This document shows positions 1 through 10,264 of a stretch of 64,000 nt of DNA, piece by piece. Source of the stretch: Diphasiastrum complanatum (Eukaryota; Streptophyta; Lycopodiopsida; Lycopodiales; Lycopodiaceae); the NCBI GenBank assembly GCA_029204225.1, contig CM055107.1:49732546-49796545 (forward strand), written 5' to 3'. Every line of letters starts with the position of its first letter. Within the stretch, counting starts at the first letter, position 1. The position numbers and the translations under genes are program-made. The notes beneath the pieces were generated by a model. That model ran no database searches and was not told the DNA's origin. It saw nothing but the letters and a program-made list of their open reading frames with translations.

Positions 1-1482
1 TTTGCCTTTGGAAATTTACTTGTATTTATGCAAACAGTTGAGTTTTTTGCCTGTCTTATTTTACATGTAAATATGAAGACTGTGTGACAACATGAGTAAA
101 AATACAGCATGAATGGAGGCAGATTAAAATAGGATTTAGGAGAGGTAGAGGAGATAAATCCAACATGCTCCCGTATTATGGCCCGCGGGCCTTCCTGAAT
201 AAGCTACAATGGCAGATGTTGGAGTGCGTTGGCAAAGGACTGCATGCAATAAGGGTGACGCTCAATAAGGAGACCTACGATGAAAAAGCCCGACAAAGAG
301 CAGCTGCCATTGGCGAGGGACCACAATCCAATAAAGAAGGGGATAATGTTAAGCCAAAATAGGAATTTATTGTGGCATGTGTTTTGTAAGCCCACAAGTA
401 AATTCAAACAAAGGTTTAGGAAAACCTTATACTTAGACATTTTACTATTTAAGTTTAATTATTATAAACAACTATTTGCAATGGTTCAACTTAGAAAGTC
501 TAATTTTAAGATTTAATTCCTAAGTTCAAAGTTAATTCCTAAGTTCAAGTTTAATTCTAAGTTTATTGTAAGTGTTCATTTGTTTAGAGAAGACAATTTA
601 CAAGTTAATTAGCGTTAAGCTTAGACTTAGTCCCGTAAGCATGTTAGAGCTTAGGCCCACCACTCTTGCCATATATGGAAGGGGATGTGTGCCTTCAACA
701 ACACTTGTACAAGCTATTGATATAATAGATCACTTTTGTGTAATCCTTCTATGCTTACTTGTGTTCCCATTGGTGATGAATGCCTTGTGGTAGGTGCTCG
801 AGCCCCACTAGGCCTTCTCCTTTGAATTGTTTGTATTTGCTTATGGGATAATCAGTTTATCTTACTCTCCAACGCTTGTGGAATTAACTAGGGTTGGTTT
901 TACTTCTTAGTAGGAAATCACTAGTTGAGAGACAACCATAGTGAACTTAATCATTCTCTTTATAATTAGAACCATTTTTTAGTAGGGAGATTGCCTTAGA
1001 AGATACCTAGGCAAACAATAAAACAATGACTTGAGTATATCTTACCCGAACTTATCTTTATAACACATTTTAGGATCATTCTAATTCTATTAGATGGGAG
1101 ATCGCCACAATAGAACATAGAAAGAAACTAATAGTACAACAATGTCAATCACAAGTTGATAGTTGTTCTTAAGTTAGATGAGTCTGAAATTATAAAAGGA
1201 CAAAAAATGGAGAGAGTCAGTCTTTCGATCATGAATGGAGCACTTTTAAATTCAGAAGACTCATAAGGCCTCAACTTTAGTGTTCAATCAGAAAACAATA
1301 TTTGGTGGTTGGCAGCTTTTCAGGTATAGTAGTTCTTTTATAGATTTTATAGGGATAGCCTGATATGGATTCTATATGGATAATCTTCTCTATGATAGTA
1401 TTATGCTAAATCAATTTTGTGTTTCTCTTATAGGTGTTGAAAGAAGACCATGGCATTCTCTCATGGATATTAATAGAATGTC
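1..1482. other. No gene recognised
   Basis: AT-rich sequence with only short frames on either strand. I see no domain, LTR end, primer site or strong repeat. A small frame at 165-362 is not supported by anything beyond being open. Confidence 0.5.
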
Positions 1483-1695
1483 ATGTCCTGCCACCATCAA
1501 AATCACATGGAGGGAGTTCCACTTAATGTTCCTGGAATTGGCACTTTCAACATTGAATGGCATTTAGCAGGAGATCTGAAGACATTAAAATGTATGTTAA
1601 ATGTATCCTATGGCGCTATCTTTAAACACCCTTGTTTGTACTGCATGAAGACAACAAAAGACATGACAAAGAGTACAAAAATATCAAGAGATTGA
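1483..1695 (+). pseudogene. Possible coding remnant with a CxxC motif
   Basis: A 70-residue open frame containing the stretch WHLAGDLKTLKCM (about residues 26-38) and a CxxC pair at about residues 51-54 (HPCLYCMK). A tryptophan/histidine-rich start followed by CxxC looks more like real protein than chance and could be part of a transposase-like or zinc-binding protein. I do not recognise the family. It is short, has no clear start, and further coding-like pieces lie downstream on the same strand (1946-2314, 2511-2836). It could therefore be one exon of an eroded multi-exon gene or transposon. Confidence 0.3.
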
Positions 1696-1945
1696 GAAGA
1701 TCCTAATTGGAAACCCATAGTATCGATTCCTATTCAGTGTATATATGCATTTAGAGATAAATGTGCAAAGATTCAACCGTCATGATCACAAAAAAAGTAA
1801 CTGCGAGTTTTGATGTATTACCATACTTTGATTTTTGTCATTCATTATCATCTATTACTAAACTTGCCAATATGATCATTTTTCTCTTGCAAATTTATAT
1901 CTATCCAATATAAATGAATGGGAGCCAAGTGGATCTCTTGCAAGT

Positions 1946-2314
1946 GTGTTAGATGTACTACACACTGATATTGGACAGCTGCAATATAGAGGTAGAACTA
2001 CAAAAGATTTTGTTGATTGTGGGATTTTTTTTTATGAATCTATGTACATTCTTGACATAAAAGAAAATTTTGGACAAATAGTCCCAATTCCATTACCTAG
2101 TTCTGGAAGTGATGAATGGGTTGCTCCAGATGCTGCAATTTCAGAATCATTTAGTTGCAAGCTATATAATGATGTAAAAAAATCACTAAAGATAAGCACG
2201 AGATCACAAATAGTCCAATTAAGTTGGTATATTTTTTTGAATATATTTGTGGATTTCTTTCAAGTGTCAATGTACACAAAACTCCAACAATGTTTATATA
2301 AAAAATTTATCTGA
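1946..2314 (+). other. Unidentified 122-codon open frame
   Basis: The longest plus-strand frame in the first 8 kb. The first two thirds (to about residue 85) have ordinary protein composition, with acidic and aromatic residues and a Pro/Ser stretch. The last third is hydrophobic and AT-rich and may be intron read-through. I recognise no family. It lies between two other coding-like pieces on the same strand, so it may be an exon of the same eroded gene. It could also be chance. Confidence 0.25.
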
Positions 2315-2510
2315 ACTTATGGATGAAGGCTGGGACAAAAAATCAGATAGAGAAATATAATGTAGAATTAAAATGTCTTCCATGTGCTTTCGTTATTAAA
2401 TAGAAAAGCAAATGTTGAGCATATGCTTCCATTATCAAAGATGTAAAAAAATCAAAAGTAAATGGGTGCTACTCGATCGAGACTTAGAAGCCAATGAACA
2501 TTCTAAATGA

Positions 2511-2836
2511 AAAAATATTGAAATAATATACAATGATGCACTTTTGACATGTGTCCAAGTGGAAGAAGATTGGAGCCTAAATTACATCAGACAGGAACTA
2601 TTGCTCCTACAAGATGATATACCTTTAGACTTCAGATTTATTTCGAATGGTAAACTTGTAAGTAACTATAAACACTCTATTTTTTATATATAGTTTCTTT
2701 CAAAAATTGCTCGTACAATCTTTATACTAAATGTAACATACTTTGTGTTAAATTTATGTAGGTACGTAAAAGACATGAGCTCGAGATCAAATGCAGAGAT
2801 ATTGGGGAAACTATTCAACTGATGGAAGAATACTGA
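2511..2836 (+). pseudogene. Two-exon coding remnant with GT-AG intron
   Basis: An open stretch at 2511-2657 ends at a GTAAGT donor. The frame resumes in phase after a TTATGTAG acceptor at 2761, giving a 104-nt intron (2658-2761) of typical plant size and AT content. The joined frame ends at TGA 2834-2836. The first exon carries VQVEEDWSLNYIRQELL and then IPLDFRFISNGKLV; the second begins VRKRHELEIKCRDIGE. The pattern S-L-x-x-I-R...I-P-x-x-F-R-F-x-x-x-G resembles ubiquitin-like folds, but this is only an impression. There is no start codon in the first exon, so this is at best the end of a larger gene. No function is assigned. Confidence 0.35.
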
Positions 2837-4337
2837 GATTTACTATCAAAAAATACATGTCCATCATCATTATTGAAGATGAAAACAAGAATCTTGATTT
2901 TTTTTATCAATTTAGAAAATTGCAATCCAATATTGTATTATAAACACAACTTGATTGTAAGAATTTATATTGATATCAATAAAAATCCCATAATTGGATT
3001 GTTTACATGTAAAATTGTATCTCCTTTTTTGGATGGTAATATATTGACGTATATTTTTGAGATCCTATTCAGTAAGTTTATTTTTATTTTCTATATCAAT
3101 ATTAGGAGCTGTCAAGACAACAATCTCATATCTTGTAATTTCGCCTTCCTCTGTATTAGGAAGAACTTCTATGCCTCTTTGATCGTATATAATAAGATCT
3201 GCATGAGCAACCACAAAGGCTATTAAGGCAGGGCAACATTCTTTTCTATGCCCTCAAGCTCTGGCACAAAACTTACACTATTTTGTACAAACAATTTGAT
3301 CAACTCTTGCCGCAATCTATGCACTTCGTCGAGATTGTACAACTCAAGAGTGAACTATCATCACAACCAAGGTGAATGAGCAAATCACTAACAATGACAT
3401 TAAAGAAATAAGAAGTAGAATAAAAAGAACAACAAATGAACAAAATATTATCTTGTCAATATCGACATCCATTTGTAGATTGTACCATTCAAAAAAGAGC
3501 TTTGTATTGTACAAGACAAACCATGCACAACTAAAAGCATCCCTTTGTTGTACAGACTGCAAATATTGAACGAAAGTCATTAATATTATGATATATAATT
3601 TATTTATGCTATGACGATAGATTTAAAATACAAAAAATGATGCATGTCAACGATAAATTGTATATACCATGAGAGATTTAATGGTTATTTGACCAATAGA
3701 ACTTATCGTAGTTGGTATTTTTCGAACGACATCATGAAGTAGAGAATCAAATTCTCTATGTGTATTTTCAGCTGACTTTATTTTTACACACAGAAAATTT
3801 GATACTCCCTCCTTATTTATTTTCACAAAAAGAATATTCAGGTTCCAATGCTGACTGCAACAATCTAAATAAAATTAGAATCACTTTTGATAGGAGTATG
3901 ATCATCAAAATAAAAGCCATCAACACCAAACTAGCAAAACTTATTTATTCTCATATGGAATCAAATAAAATTTGGCCACTGGACTGTAGTCGATGAAATA
4001 TACAGCCCTTTCAAAAATCACAAAAACGTTTCCTATGAAATTGGCACTGATACTGTGTTGTAAATTTTTTTGAGCGGCTTCTACAATCGTATCTATAATC
4101 TCTGAAGTTTTATCTTTCAACTTTGTATAAAATTTGGGACCTAATCTATAACTTCTATTTGAATTTGGAAGAAAAAAGTCAAGCTAGTTGCCAAGCATAT
4201 CAATTTTATTGGCTAAATAAGTTTCATATTCCAATAATGGTTAGAATCAAAATAAATCTGTCATGGATCATATGAGATTCTAACAAAAAAGTTATGTACA
4301 GGGTTTAAAACAGATGTCGATATAATATTTACAATTT
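2837..4337. other. No gene recognised
   Basis: AT-rich. Overlapping frames at 2873-3226 and 3344-3996 show no motif I can support, and some are open on both strands, as low-complexity DNA often is. Confidence 0.45.
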
Positions 4338-4503
4338 TTTTTGTTATTATTGTCAAGCTCCTCTTGGGTTATCTTCACCTTCGACGAAGAAACGTTCCAA
4401 GGAGGTTGACGAGTAACAAGAGGAGGAGAAGCTGATTCTGTTTCTGAATCAGAGTCCGAAGATGCTGATTCAGTGGTCAGGACTATGCGGGTCGCTTTGC
4501 TGG
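4338..4503 (-). pseudogene. Ser/Asp-rich coding-like tail beside the H3-like frame
   Basis: Read on the minus strand just after the H3-like frame stops, a different frame is open for about 50 codons. It encodes an acidic serine-rich run (TESASSDSDSETESASPP) followed by a more ordinary segment ending KITQEELDN. It may be a downstream exon or a frameshifted extension of the H3-like gene, or an unrelated fragment. No splice sites were established. Confidence 0.25.
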
Positions 4504-4505
4504 GA

Positions 4506-5015
4506 TTACTCTAGGAGGAAAGGAAGAAACTGGCCTACGAGATCCAATTTTTTAAGGGATAGTCTACTTCTTTTTCCTCCTTGAAATAATTGGTAGGTCT
4601 GATCTATCCAATCTCTGGAAGTATTGGCATTATCCACATGAAGACCTGAATAACGTTTTCGAAGTCTTTTGAGAATAACGAAATTCTTGGACATGATGGT
4701 AACATGCTTACCATGCAAGGCCAGAAGATATAAATCCTCAAAAAACTGGGATAGATACTCCTTTGCAGCATCCTATAAGACTTGCATGACTGTCACAACA
4801 AAACGAACATCAAGGCCGAGGAACATGGTGACATTCCTAATAGATCGGCCAAAGGGAGCTCTAGGGATCAATAATTCAGTTGATCTTTGAAATTTCTTGA
4901 TCTCCCTAAGCCAGACCTGCTTCCTACCACGTTGCCAGCCAGTTCCAGAAGGAACACGAATATGAGGAGGCTGTACAGAGGTTCTGGCATAGGCAATGAA
5001 TTTAGTCCTAGCCAT
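4506..5015 (-). pseudogene. Divergent histone H3 / CENH3-like gene with one in-frame stop
   Basis: Read from ATG at 5013-5015, the frame begins MARTK exactly like H3. After an unusual tail it follows the H3 histone fold: REIKKFQRSTELLI (alphaN), PRAPF, DVRF in loop 1, then, after a TAG at 4773-4775, DAAKEYLSQFFEDL, HGKHVTIMSK and LKRLRKR. The stop sits where H3 has the Gln of its LQEA motif (CAG to TAG would be one transition), and the frame is otherwise uninterrupted. The N-tail is about a dozen residues shorter than in canonical H3. A C-terminal extension of about 45 residues follows the usual end. LLIP and KKFQ resemble plant centromeric H3, but loop 1 has canonical H3 length. Plant H3 is extremely conserved, so this divergence suggests a fast-evolving variant, a CENH3 relative or a decayed copy. 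An ATG one codon upstream (5016-5018) is also possible. Intronless as seen. Confidence 0.7.
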
Positions 5016-5129
5016 CATGATAAGACATCAAAGACAGAATTAAGAAAAAACTCAAAATTGAAATATTTGATCCAAGCGTGGAGTGAGGATTGAAAAAAAA
5101 AATTGCACAAGAAATGCACTTGAAAACGA

Positions 5130-5935
5130 TTTCGGGATTGAATATCGGTTTTGAGCGCATGTGTACATGTGAGAAATCAAAGAAACAAGTTTTGTGCTCA
5201 AAAGCGATATCGGACATGATGCGGTATCAATTTCGAACGCGAGGTGCGGTTGCGAAGGGCAGATGACAACTAGACGCACTTTAAAGCGATATTGAAATAA
5301 AGAAACTATAAATTTGTGAGAAAAAGTAAAATTTTTGAGGCATGTATATATAAAAATTTTTCGCACGTGTGAAGAAAATGACAATTTTTGAGATGGGTAT
5401 TTATTAAAAAATTTCGCACGTGTGAAGAAAATGGCCTTGGCCATGTGGCAACATTTCATTCGTCGACATGTCCACCCGTATAGGTAGTTATGACGTATTG
5501 ATGAGGGCCATGTGGGGGTAGACACATGGGTGAATCAGAGAACGACATGTGTCATTCTGCACATGACAACTATTGCATCAATCATTATTTGTACGGAAAA
5601 TATTCTCAGCCAAGCAGACAATGACACATGTCCTTTCGATCCGTTTTCACACGTGTGAATTTTTTTATATAAATAAATCATTCATGGCGCTGATTTTCAT
5701 GACAATTTTGTGATTTCTGTGCCTGATATCGATTTCAAGCTCACTATTTCTATGTATAGACCTTCGTTCATGCATCCGCGCTTGAAACTGATATTGTCAT
5801 ATTGGATATCGCTTTCAAGCGCGTATTCTCTTCTATATTTTCATTGACCATTGTATGCGAACTCAAAACCGATATCCAATCCTTGATATCGATTCATTGA
5901 TATCGGTCTCGAGCTCATAGTGCTTTCCAAAGCGA
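5130..5935. repeat. Cluster of GATATCG / TTTCAAGCGC motifs in both orientations
   Basis: At least eight degenerate copies of a motif close to GATATCGNTTTCAAGCKC occur here, for example near 5133, 5205, 5285, 5725, 5775, 5803, 5850, 5885 and 5900. Several are paired as inverted repeats (GCGCTTGAAA...GATATC facing GATATCG...TTTCAAGCGC). They lie directly 5' of the H3-like frame. They could be a decayed minisatellite, part of an LTR or a regulatory array. The rest of 5019-5129 and the gaps show no gene. Confidence 0.5.
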
Positions 5936-6919
5936 TTTAATCTTCCATTTTGCTAAAATTCGGAAATAGATTTTCCTCTTGATGATGTTTTAAAATCCAA
6001 AATTCTGGCCTTCCAATAAGATCGAAATGATAGTTTTGTCGTTTTGCTTTCTCAAAATGTTCCTTTTGATAATAGATACATCAATACCCAGGAGTTTTTT
6101 GAATATTTTCTTGGCACCCATAATCCATTGTCATCTTTCTCATTGAAGAGAAGCACAGAGGTGACTGAAGAGCATAGTCCTTGATGGCGCTATTTGTTAT
6201 GTGTCGGCAAAAATTTAAAACGCTAAACTATGAATATGAAAATACGTGTAGACAAAAATTTGAAACACTGAACTATTTGGCACTACGAGTTAACTCTAGT
6301 TAATCCTGTAAACCATGATTTGACAATGCGTTTACATTAATGCTACATCAATTTTCTCATTTCAACTATCTGTCATATTCATTTTCAATATTTTTGGGCC
6401 TCTTCGGGCGATGATGAGCTGGAAGGACATGCCTCAACATCCAATAACATTTCCACATGTTGTCCGACGAAATAATAATTTATTTAAAAAGTCTTTATTT
6501 TATTTTATTTCTCTCTCGAATTTTATTTTTCATTTGATTTATAACTGAAAAATGTTACGTTTCTATTGGTCCACATGGCTACGAAAATAAGAAAAAAAAT
6601 AAAAAAATATCTTTTTCAAAGGCCCTCGTCGAGCTCTAAGTTTTTTTAATGCTCCACTGTCAATCCAACAAAGGTTATGACACTGACACTACAGAAGGAA
6701 GCTGTGTGGGGGTATTCTTGGAATAACATGTTGCGGACTTGTAAGCTATGAATGCCTTCGAGAACAAAAAAATAATAAGAATCAATATTAGAAAAAAAAA
6801 ATTTGCAACATTGTTGTATTCAGAAGTCAACAAAAACTACAAAAGAGGTATCAATGGCTTACGTATGGTCTTCAAAATTTATTTTTAAATTTTAAGTGAT
6901 TTCTCGAATTTTTTTTGTT
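5936..6919. other. No gene recognised
   Basis: AT-rich spacer with poly-A and poly-T runs and only short chance frames. Confidence 0.5.
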
Positions 6920-7277
6920 TTATGGAATTTTTCTCTGATTCTTGCAATCAGAGGTATCTTGAAGGGGTCTAATAGAAGCACCGGGCAAAATTAATGAAGT
7001 TTCAGATTTTTTTTTTTTTACTTTCTTCAAAAGGAATTGTTCTAGGGCGTTTAGCCATAATCTTGGGTCGAGATTTGGGCTTGTCTGGAGAAGTCTCACT
7101 AGAAACTGTGGTTTTCTTTTTCTTGGGGTGTTGGGAAACAAGAGAAATAACAACATTTTTAGAAGTGGGTTGTTTTGCAGGGACATCGGAGAAAGCTATC
7201 TTGCCACGTCCCAATGATATTGATTTTGAACTACGAGAAGAAAATATTGGATCTTGTCCTTCATAGATTGCATCCAA
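6920..7277 (-). pseudogene. Lysine-rich disordered coding remnant
   Basis: A minus-strand frame starting at 7277 encodes about 90 residues rich in Lys, Ser and Pro (for example SQHPKKKKTT and SRPKIMAKRPRTIPF). It ends in a lysine run over an A-rich tract near 7009-7020. Slipping one frame in that tract leads into a second open stretch (SETSLILPGASIRPLQ) that ends at 6920. The composition suits a nuclear or nucleic-acid-binding tail, possibly the basic end of a gag-like protein. A splice-acceptor-like TTTGTAG lies just upstream. No family is recognised. It shares a strand with the H3-like frame 2 kb away, but a link is not shown. Confidence 0.3.
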
Positions 7278-8974
7278 AATAGTCTTCAGGCATTGTTTTA
7301 AACTCTACAAACCATTAAAAAAAGTCTTTAATTCAATACAGTTAAAGAAGACGGGTCTTCCACCTCATCGGCTGAAAATTAGATTGTTGAAAATATGTCA
7401 AGTTCTAAACTGAGAAATATCAATGAAAATTTCCTAGAAAATATACTTTGAAAAAAAAATTCATAGATATAATTTAAGCCCTTTTGTATTTTAATGGCAT
7501 TTGGACTTTCAAAAATCATGTGTTGTCTTAAAATATTTTGTCGTATGTAATTATGATAGTTTTATGAATTTTGTAAAAAAAATCCTTATATAGAGCTTTA
7601 ATAAAAATAGACACTTTTTGACATTTTTTTTTAGTATAATTTAGAGAATCCCTTAAAAAAAACCATGATTTTGGCCTAAAATTGGGACCACTAAAAAAAG
7701 CAAAAAAGGTTTTTTTTTTTTAGGTCAAAGTCACAAAACATATGTGATGACATTATTTGAAGCTTATGAAATGTATATCAGATTAACTTTGATTTCTAAC
7801 TAATAAATTTTTATCTTAAGTTTAACACGACGGCTAGTGTCTCTTCTTTATCTATTTTCTAGATTGTTACTCATTGCTATGTCACAACTTCTAACTCAGC
7901 TTTTACAATTTCCACTATAAGTGATTATCAAAAGATCACTCCGTCTGGATATAACTTTGATATTGTTAATGATGTAGTATTTACATCTTTAACTTATTCA
8001 TCATATGATGTTCTCAATTATTTGTTTATCAAGAGATGACTCCTGTAACATAGCCTCTTAGGACTCTTAGAATTGTCGATTATACTTCTATCTCTTCAGG
8101 TGACAAATTAAGAAAATTGGAACATTCTTTCATATGAAATGGAACTATTAAGTGGGGATGATTAGCAAACGAAAATCCACTCCATCATTGATTCTAGTAA
8201 ATCCATAGATCCACGTTGGTCCACTGATGCTCGACGAGGAAGCTTTTCTTTTATTTGAAGAAGGCTCAAATTTCAAGTTAAGCTTTTCAATCAGTATCCC
8301 GGATGTTAAAATTGATAAAAGCTAGCTAGTTATTTGATGCTAGATGTCATCATGAGATTGGACCTCAATCTCCACCTCACTTGTACATATTATCACTTTG
8401 ATTTTGTGTCAAAATCTTGTCTTTGTTCCATAGAATCCAAATGCCCATTTGTTAGAAAGCTATTTTAGTATAGATTGTGATGCAAGTAACTCCAAGGACT
8501 TTTGTAGAGCCATTTAAGAATTTAGGATTGATCTTTGAGAGTAGGTAGAGATGTCTACTTGGTGGTTTTAGATTAGTAGCATCCATTCATTTTGATTACA
8601 AGAGTTATGCCAAAAAATGAGTGATTCTTCCGAAGCTAGTCAAAATTGTTGGAAAACTAGGAGATTGAGATCAAACCTACTCAAATCCAATTCAACTCTT
8701 AGAGTTGAGTCATTGGACACACCAGAGTCCAATATGAGTGTTTGGATCTGAATTTTTCTGTGTATTAATTCAGTTTTTAGTGAGCCTTCATCTTGGTAGG
8801 CAAGGCCTAATTTCCAAAGTGACTAAAAAATTGTGAAACTTGATTCTCGATTTTATGATCTAGATCCTTGTCAATATTTCTAGATTTCTTGTGCTCTTTC
8901 AAATTTATGTTAAGAGAGTCACAAATTCATCTTAAGAATCACTTTACATTGTATACATCTTCATTTGCATCAGC
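7278..8974. other. No gene recognised
   Basis: AT-rich with homopolymer runs. The right-hand part (about 8300-8970) could include the leader of the copia gag that starts at 8975, but I find no clear LTR end or primer site. Confidence 0.4.
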
Positions 8975-9952
8975 ATGGCATCAATAGGAGCTTTTCTATT
9001 GGAGGCAAATGAAAGATGGACTCCATTTAACTATTTCATTTGGAATAGTGGAGTTGTGGAGGAGCCTCAAAATCTACAAGAACCAATACGATACAAGAAG
9101 AGAGCTAGGATGGCTCTTGATTGTATCAAGGTGAATGTTCCTAATGAGCTCCTAAGTGAGATTGGAGCTTGTACCATGTCCAAAGAAGCTTGTGATACTT
9201 TGCAAGCTATCTATGAGTCCAAAAACACATCTAGGCTTCTCACATTGAGAAACCAAATCTTTCAAAGCTTTCAGAATAGCGGTGACGATGCCCAAAACTA
9301 TGTGTTGAGAGGGTAAAGAACTATAGTAGAGAGCTTGCTTGTATTGGTGATTCCATCAATCAAAGGGAGCTTGTCCAAGTTCTACTGAATGGCCTTAGTG
9401 AAGAATTGCTAACCTTGATCAATCTTATGCAATTGAAGGAGAGCTACCATCCATGGAGAGTCTATAAGGGGTCTTGATGGCCAAGGAAAATAGGCAAGAG
9501 CACAAGCTAGCAAGGATGGGGCAACTCAAGATCAAGGATGGTGGAGGTGAGGAGAAGGCTCTCATCACCCAAGGTAAAGGCAAGAGCAGAGGGAAAGCAC
9601 AATTCAAGAAGAAGGACAAATCCAAGGAGGAAGGTGATGATTCATCACAACCTTCAACAAGTGGCAAGAAAGATAAATCCAAAATGAAATGTTTCTTTTG
9701 TGGTAAGAAAAGACATTTCGATTCTAATTATTTGAAGAAAAAAGTGTTTTAAGCAAGCTAATCTCACTAATGAGGGATAACTTGAGGGAGAGGAGAGTGA
9801 AAATGATGAATCACTTATGATGTCGATTTACTCTTCCACTAGCTTTAGAGGTGAAAATCCTTGGTGGATAGATAAGGGTGCTAGTTCTCATATGACTAGT
9901 CAAAAAAGATCTTTCTCCCATCTTGCATCTTATGAAGAAGAACTTAGAATTT
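8975..9952 (+). pseudogene. Ty1/copia gag-protease fragment
   Basis: Gag begins at ATG 8975 (MASIGAFLLEANERW). It continues through the usual copia gag region (CDTLQAIYESKNTSRLLTLR), is frameshifted near 9315, and reopens into a Lys-rich stretch with a zinc knuckle near 9690-9740. The knuckle reads CFFCGKKRHFDSNY, so the last Cys of CX2CX4HX4C has become Tyr. The protease entry follows near 9865-9930 as WWIDKGASSHMTS, with the catalytic DSG changed to DKG. Coding similarity stops abruptly near 9952, where the minus-strand LTR of copia A begins. This is consistent with a later insertion truncating the older element; RT and integrase of this copy are not seen. Confidence 0.8.
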
Positions 9953-10232
9953 GATTCAAACAGGAACACAGGTCATGCTACACTAGTAACACAGACAGAA
10001 AACACTCTCCACACCAAGCTCACATAGCAACTGCATTTCTCAAAATGAAATTACGCTGTACATATAGTTCTTCACTCACACAACCCGTGCATGACCCAGG
10101 TTGCCGCTGATGGGATGTGTGTCCCATCGACTCGCCTCATGGTGAGGCCAACTGATCCTTATCGACTGAGAGGACCCACAGTACAATAACACAGTGATTC
10201 TACTTTAATTCTAACTCTCTCCCTTAAAGTAG
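9953..10232 (-). mobile_element. Probable 3' LTR remnant of copia A
   Basis: Non-coding sequence immediately after the RNase H stop and a purine-rich tract. A TG at the left edge (TGATTCAAACAGG on the plus strand) would be the CA end of a minus-strand LTR. The start of the LTR is unclear and no second copy lies in the window, so the limits are approximate. Confidence 0.45.
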
Positions 10233-10264
10233 AGTCTACTTTTTATACAATCATATACATAGCT

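Noticed and set aside
4506-5015. Functional canonical histone H3 gene
   Set aside because: The in-frame TAG and the many substitutions at positions invariant in plant H3 rule out a normal H3; it is reported as a divergent, broken copy.
5052-5525. 157-codon minus-strand frame upstream of the H3-like gene
   Set aside because: It overlaps the repeat array, has a low-complexity Phe/Ser-rich composition and no motif. It probably reflects AT-rich DNA with few stops.
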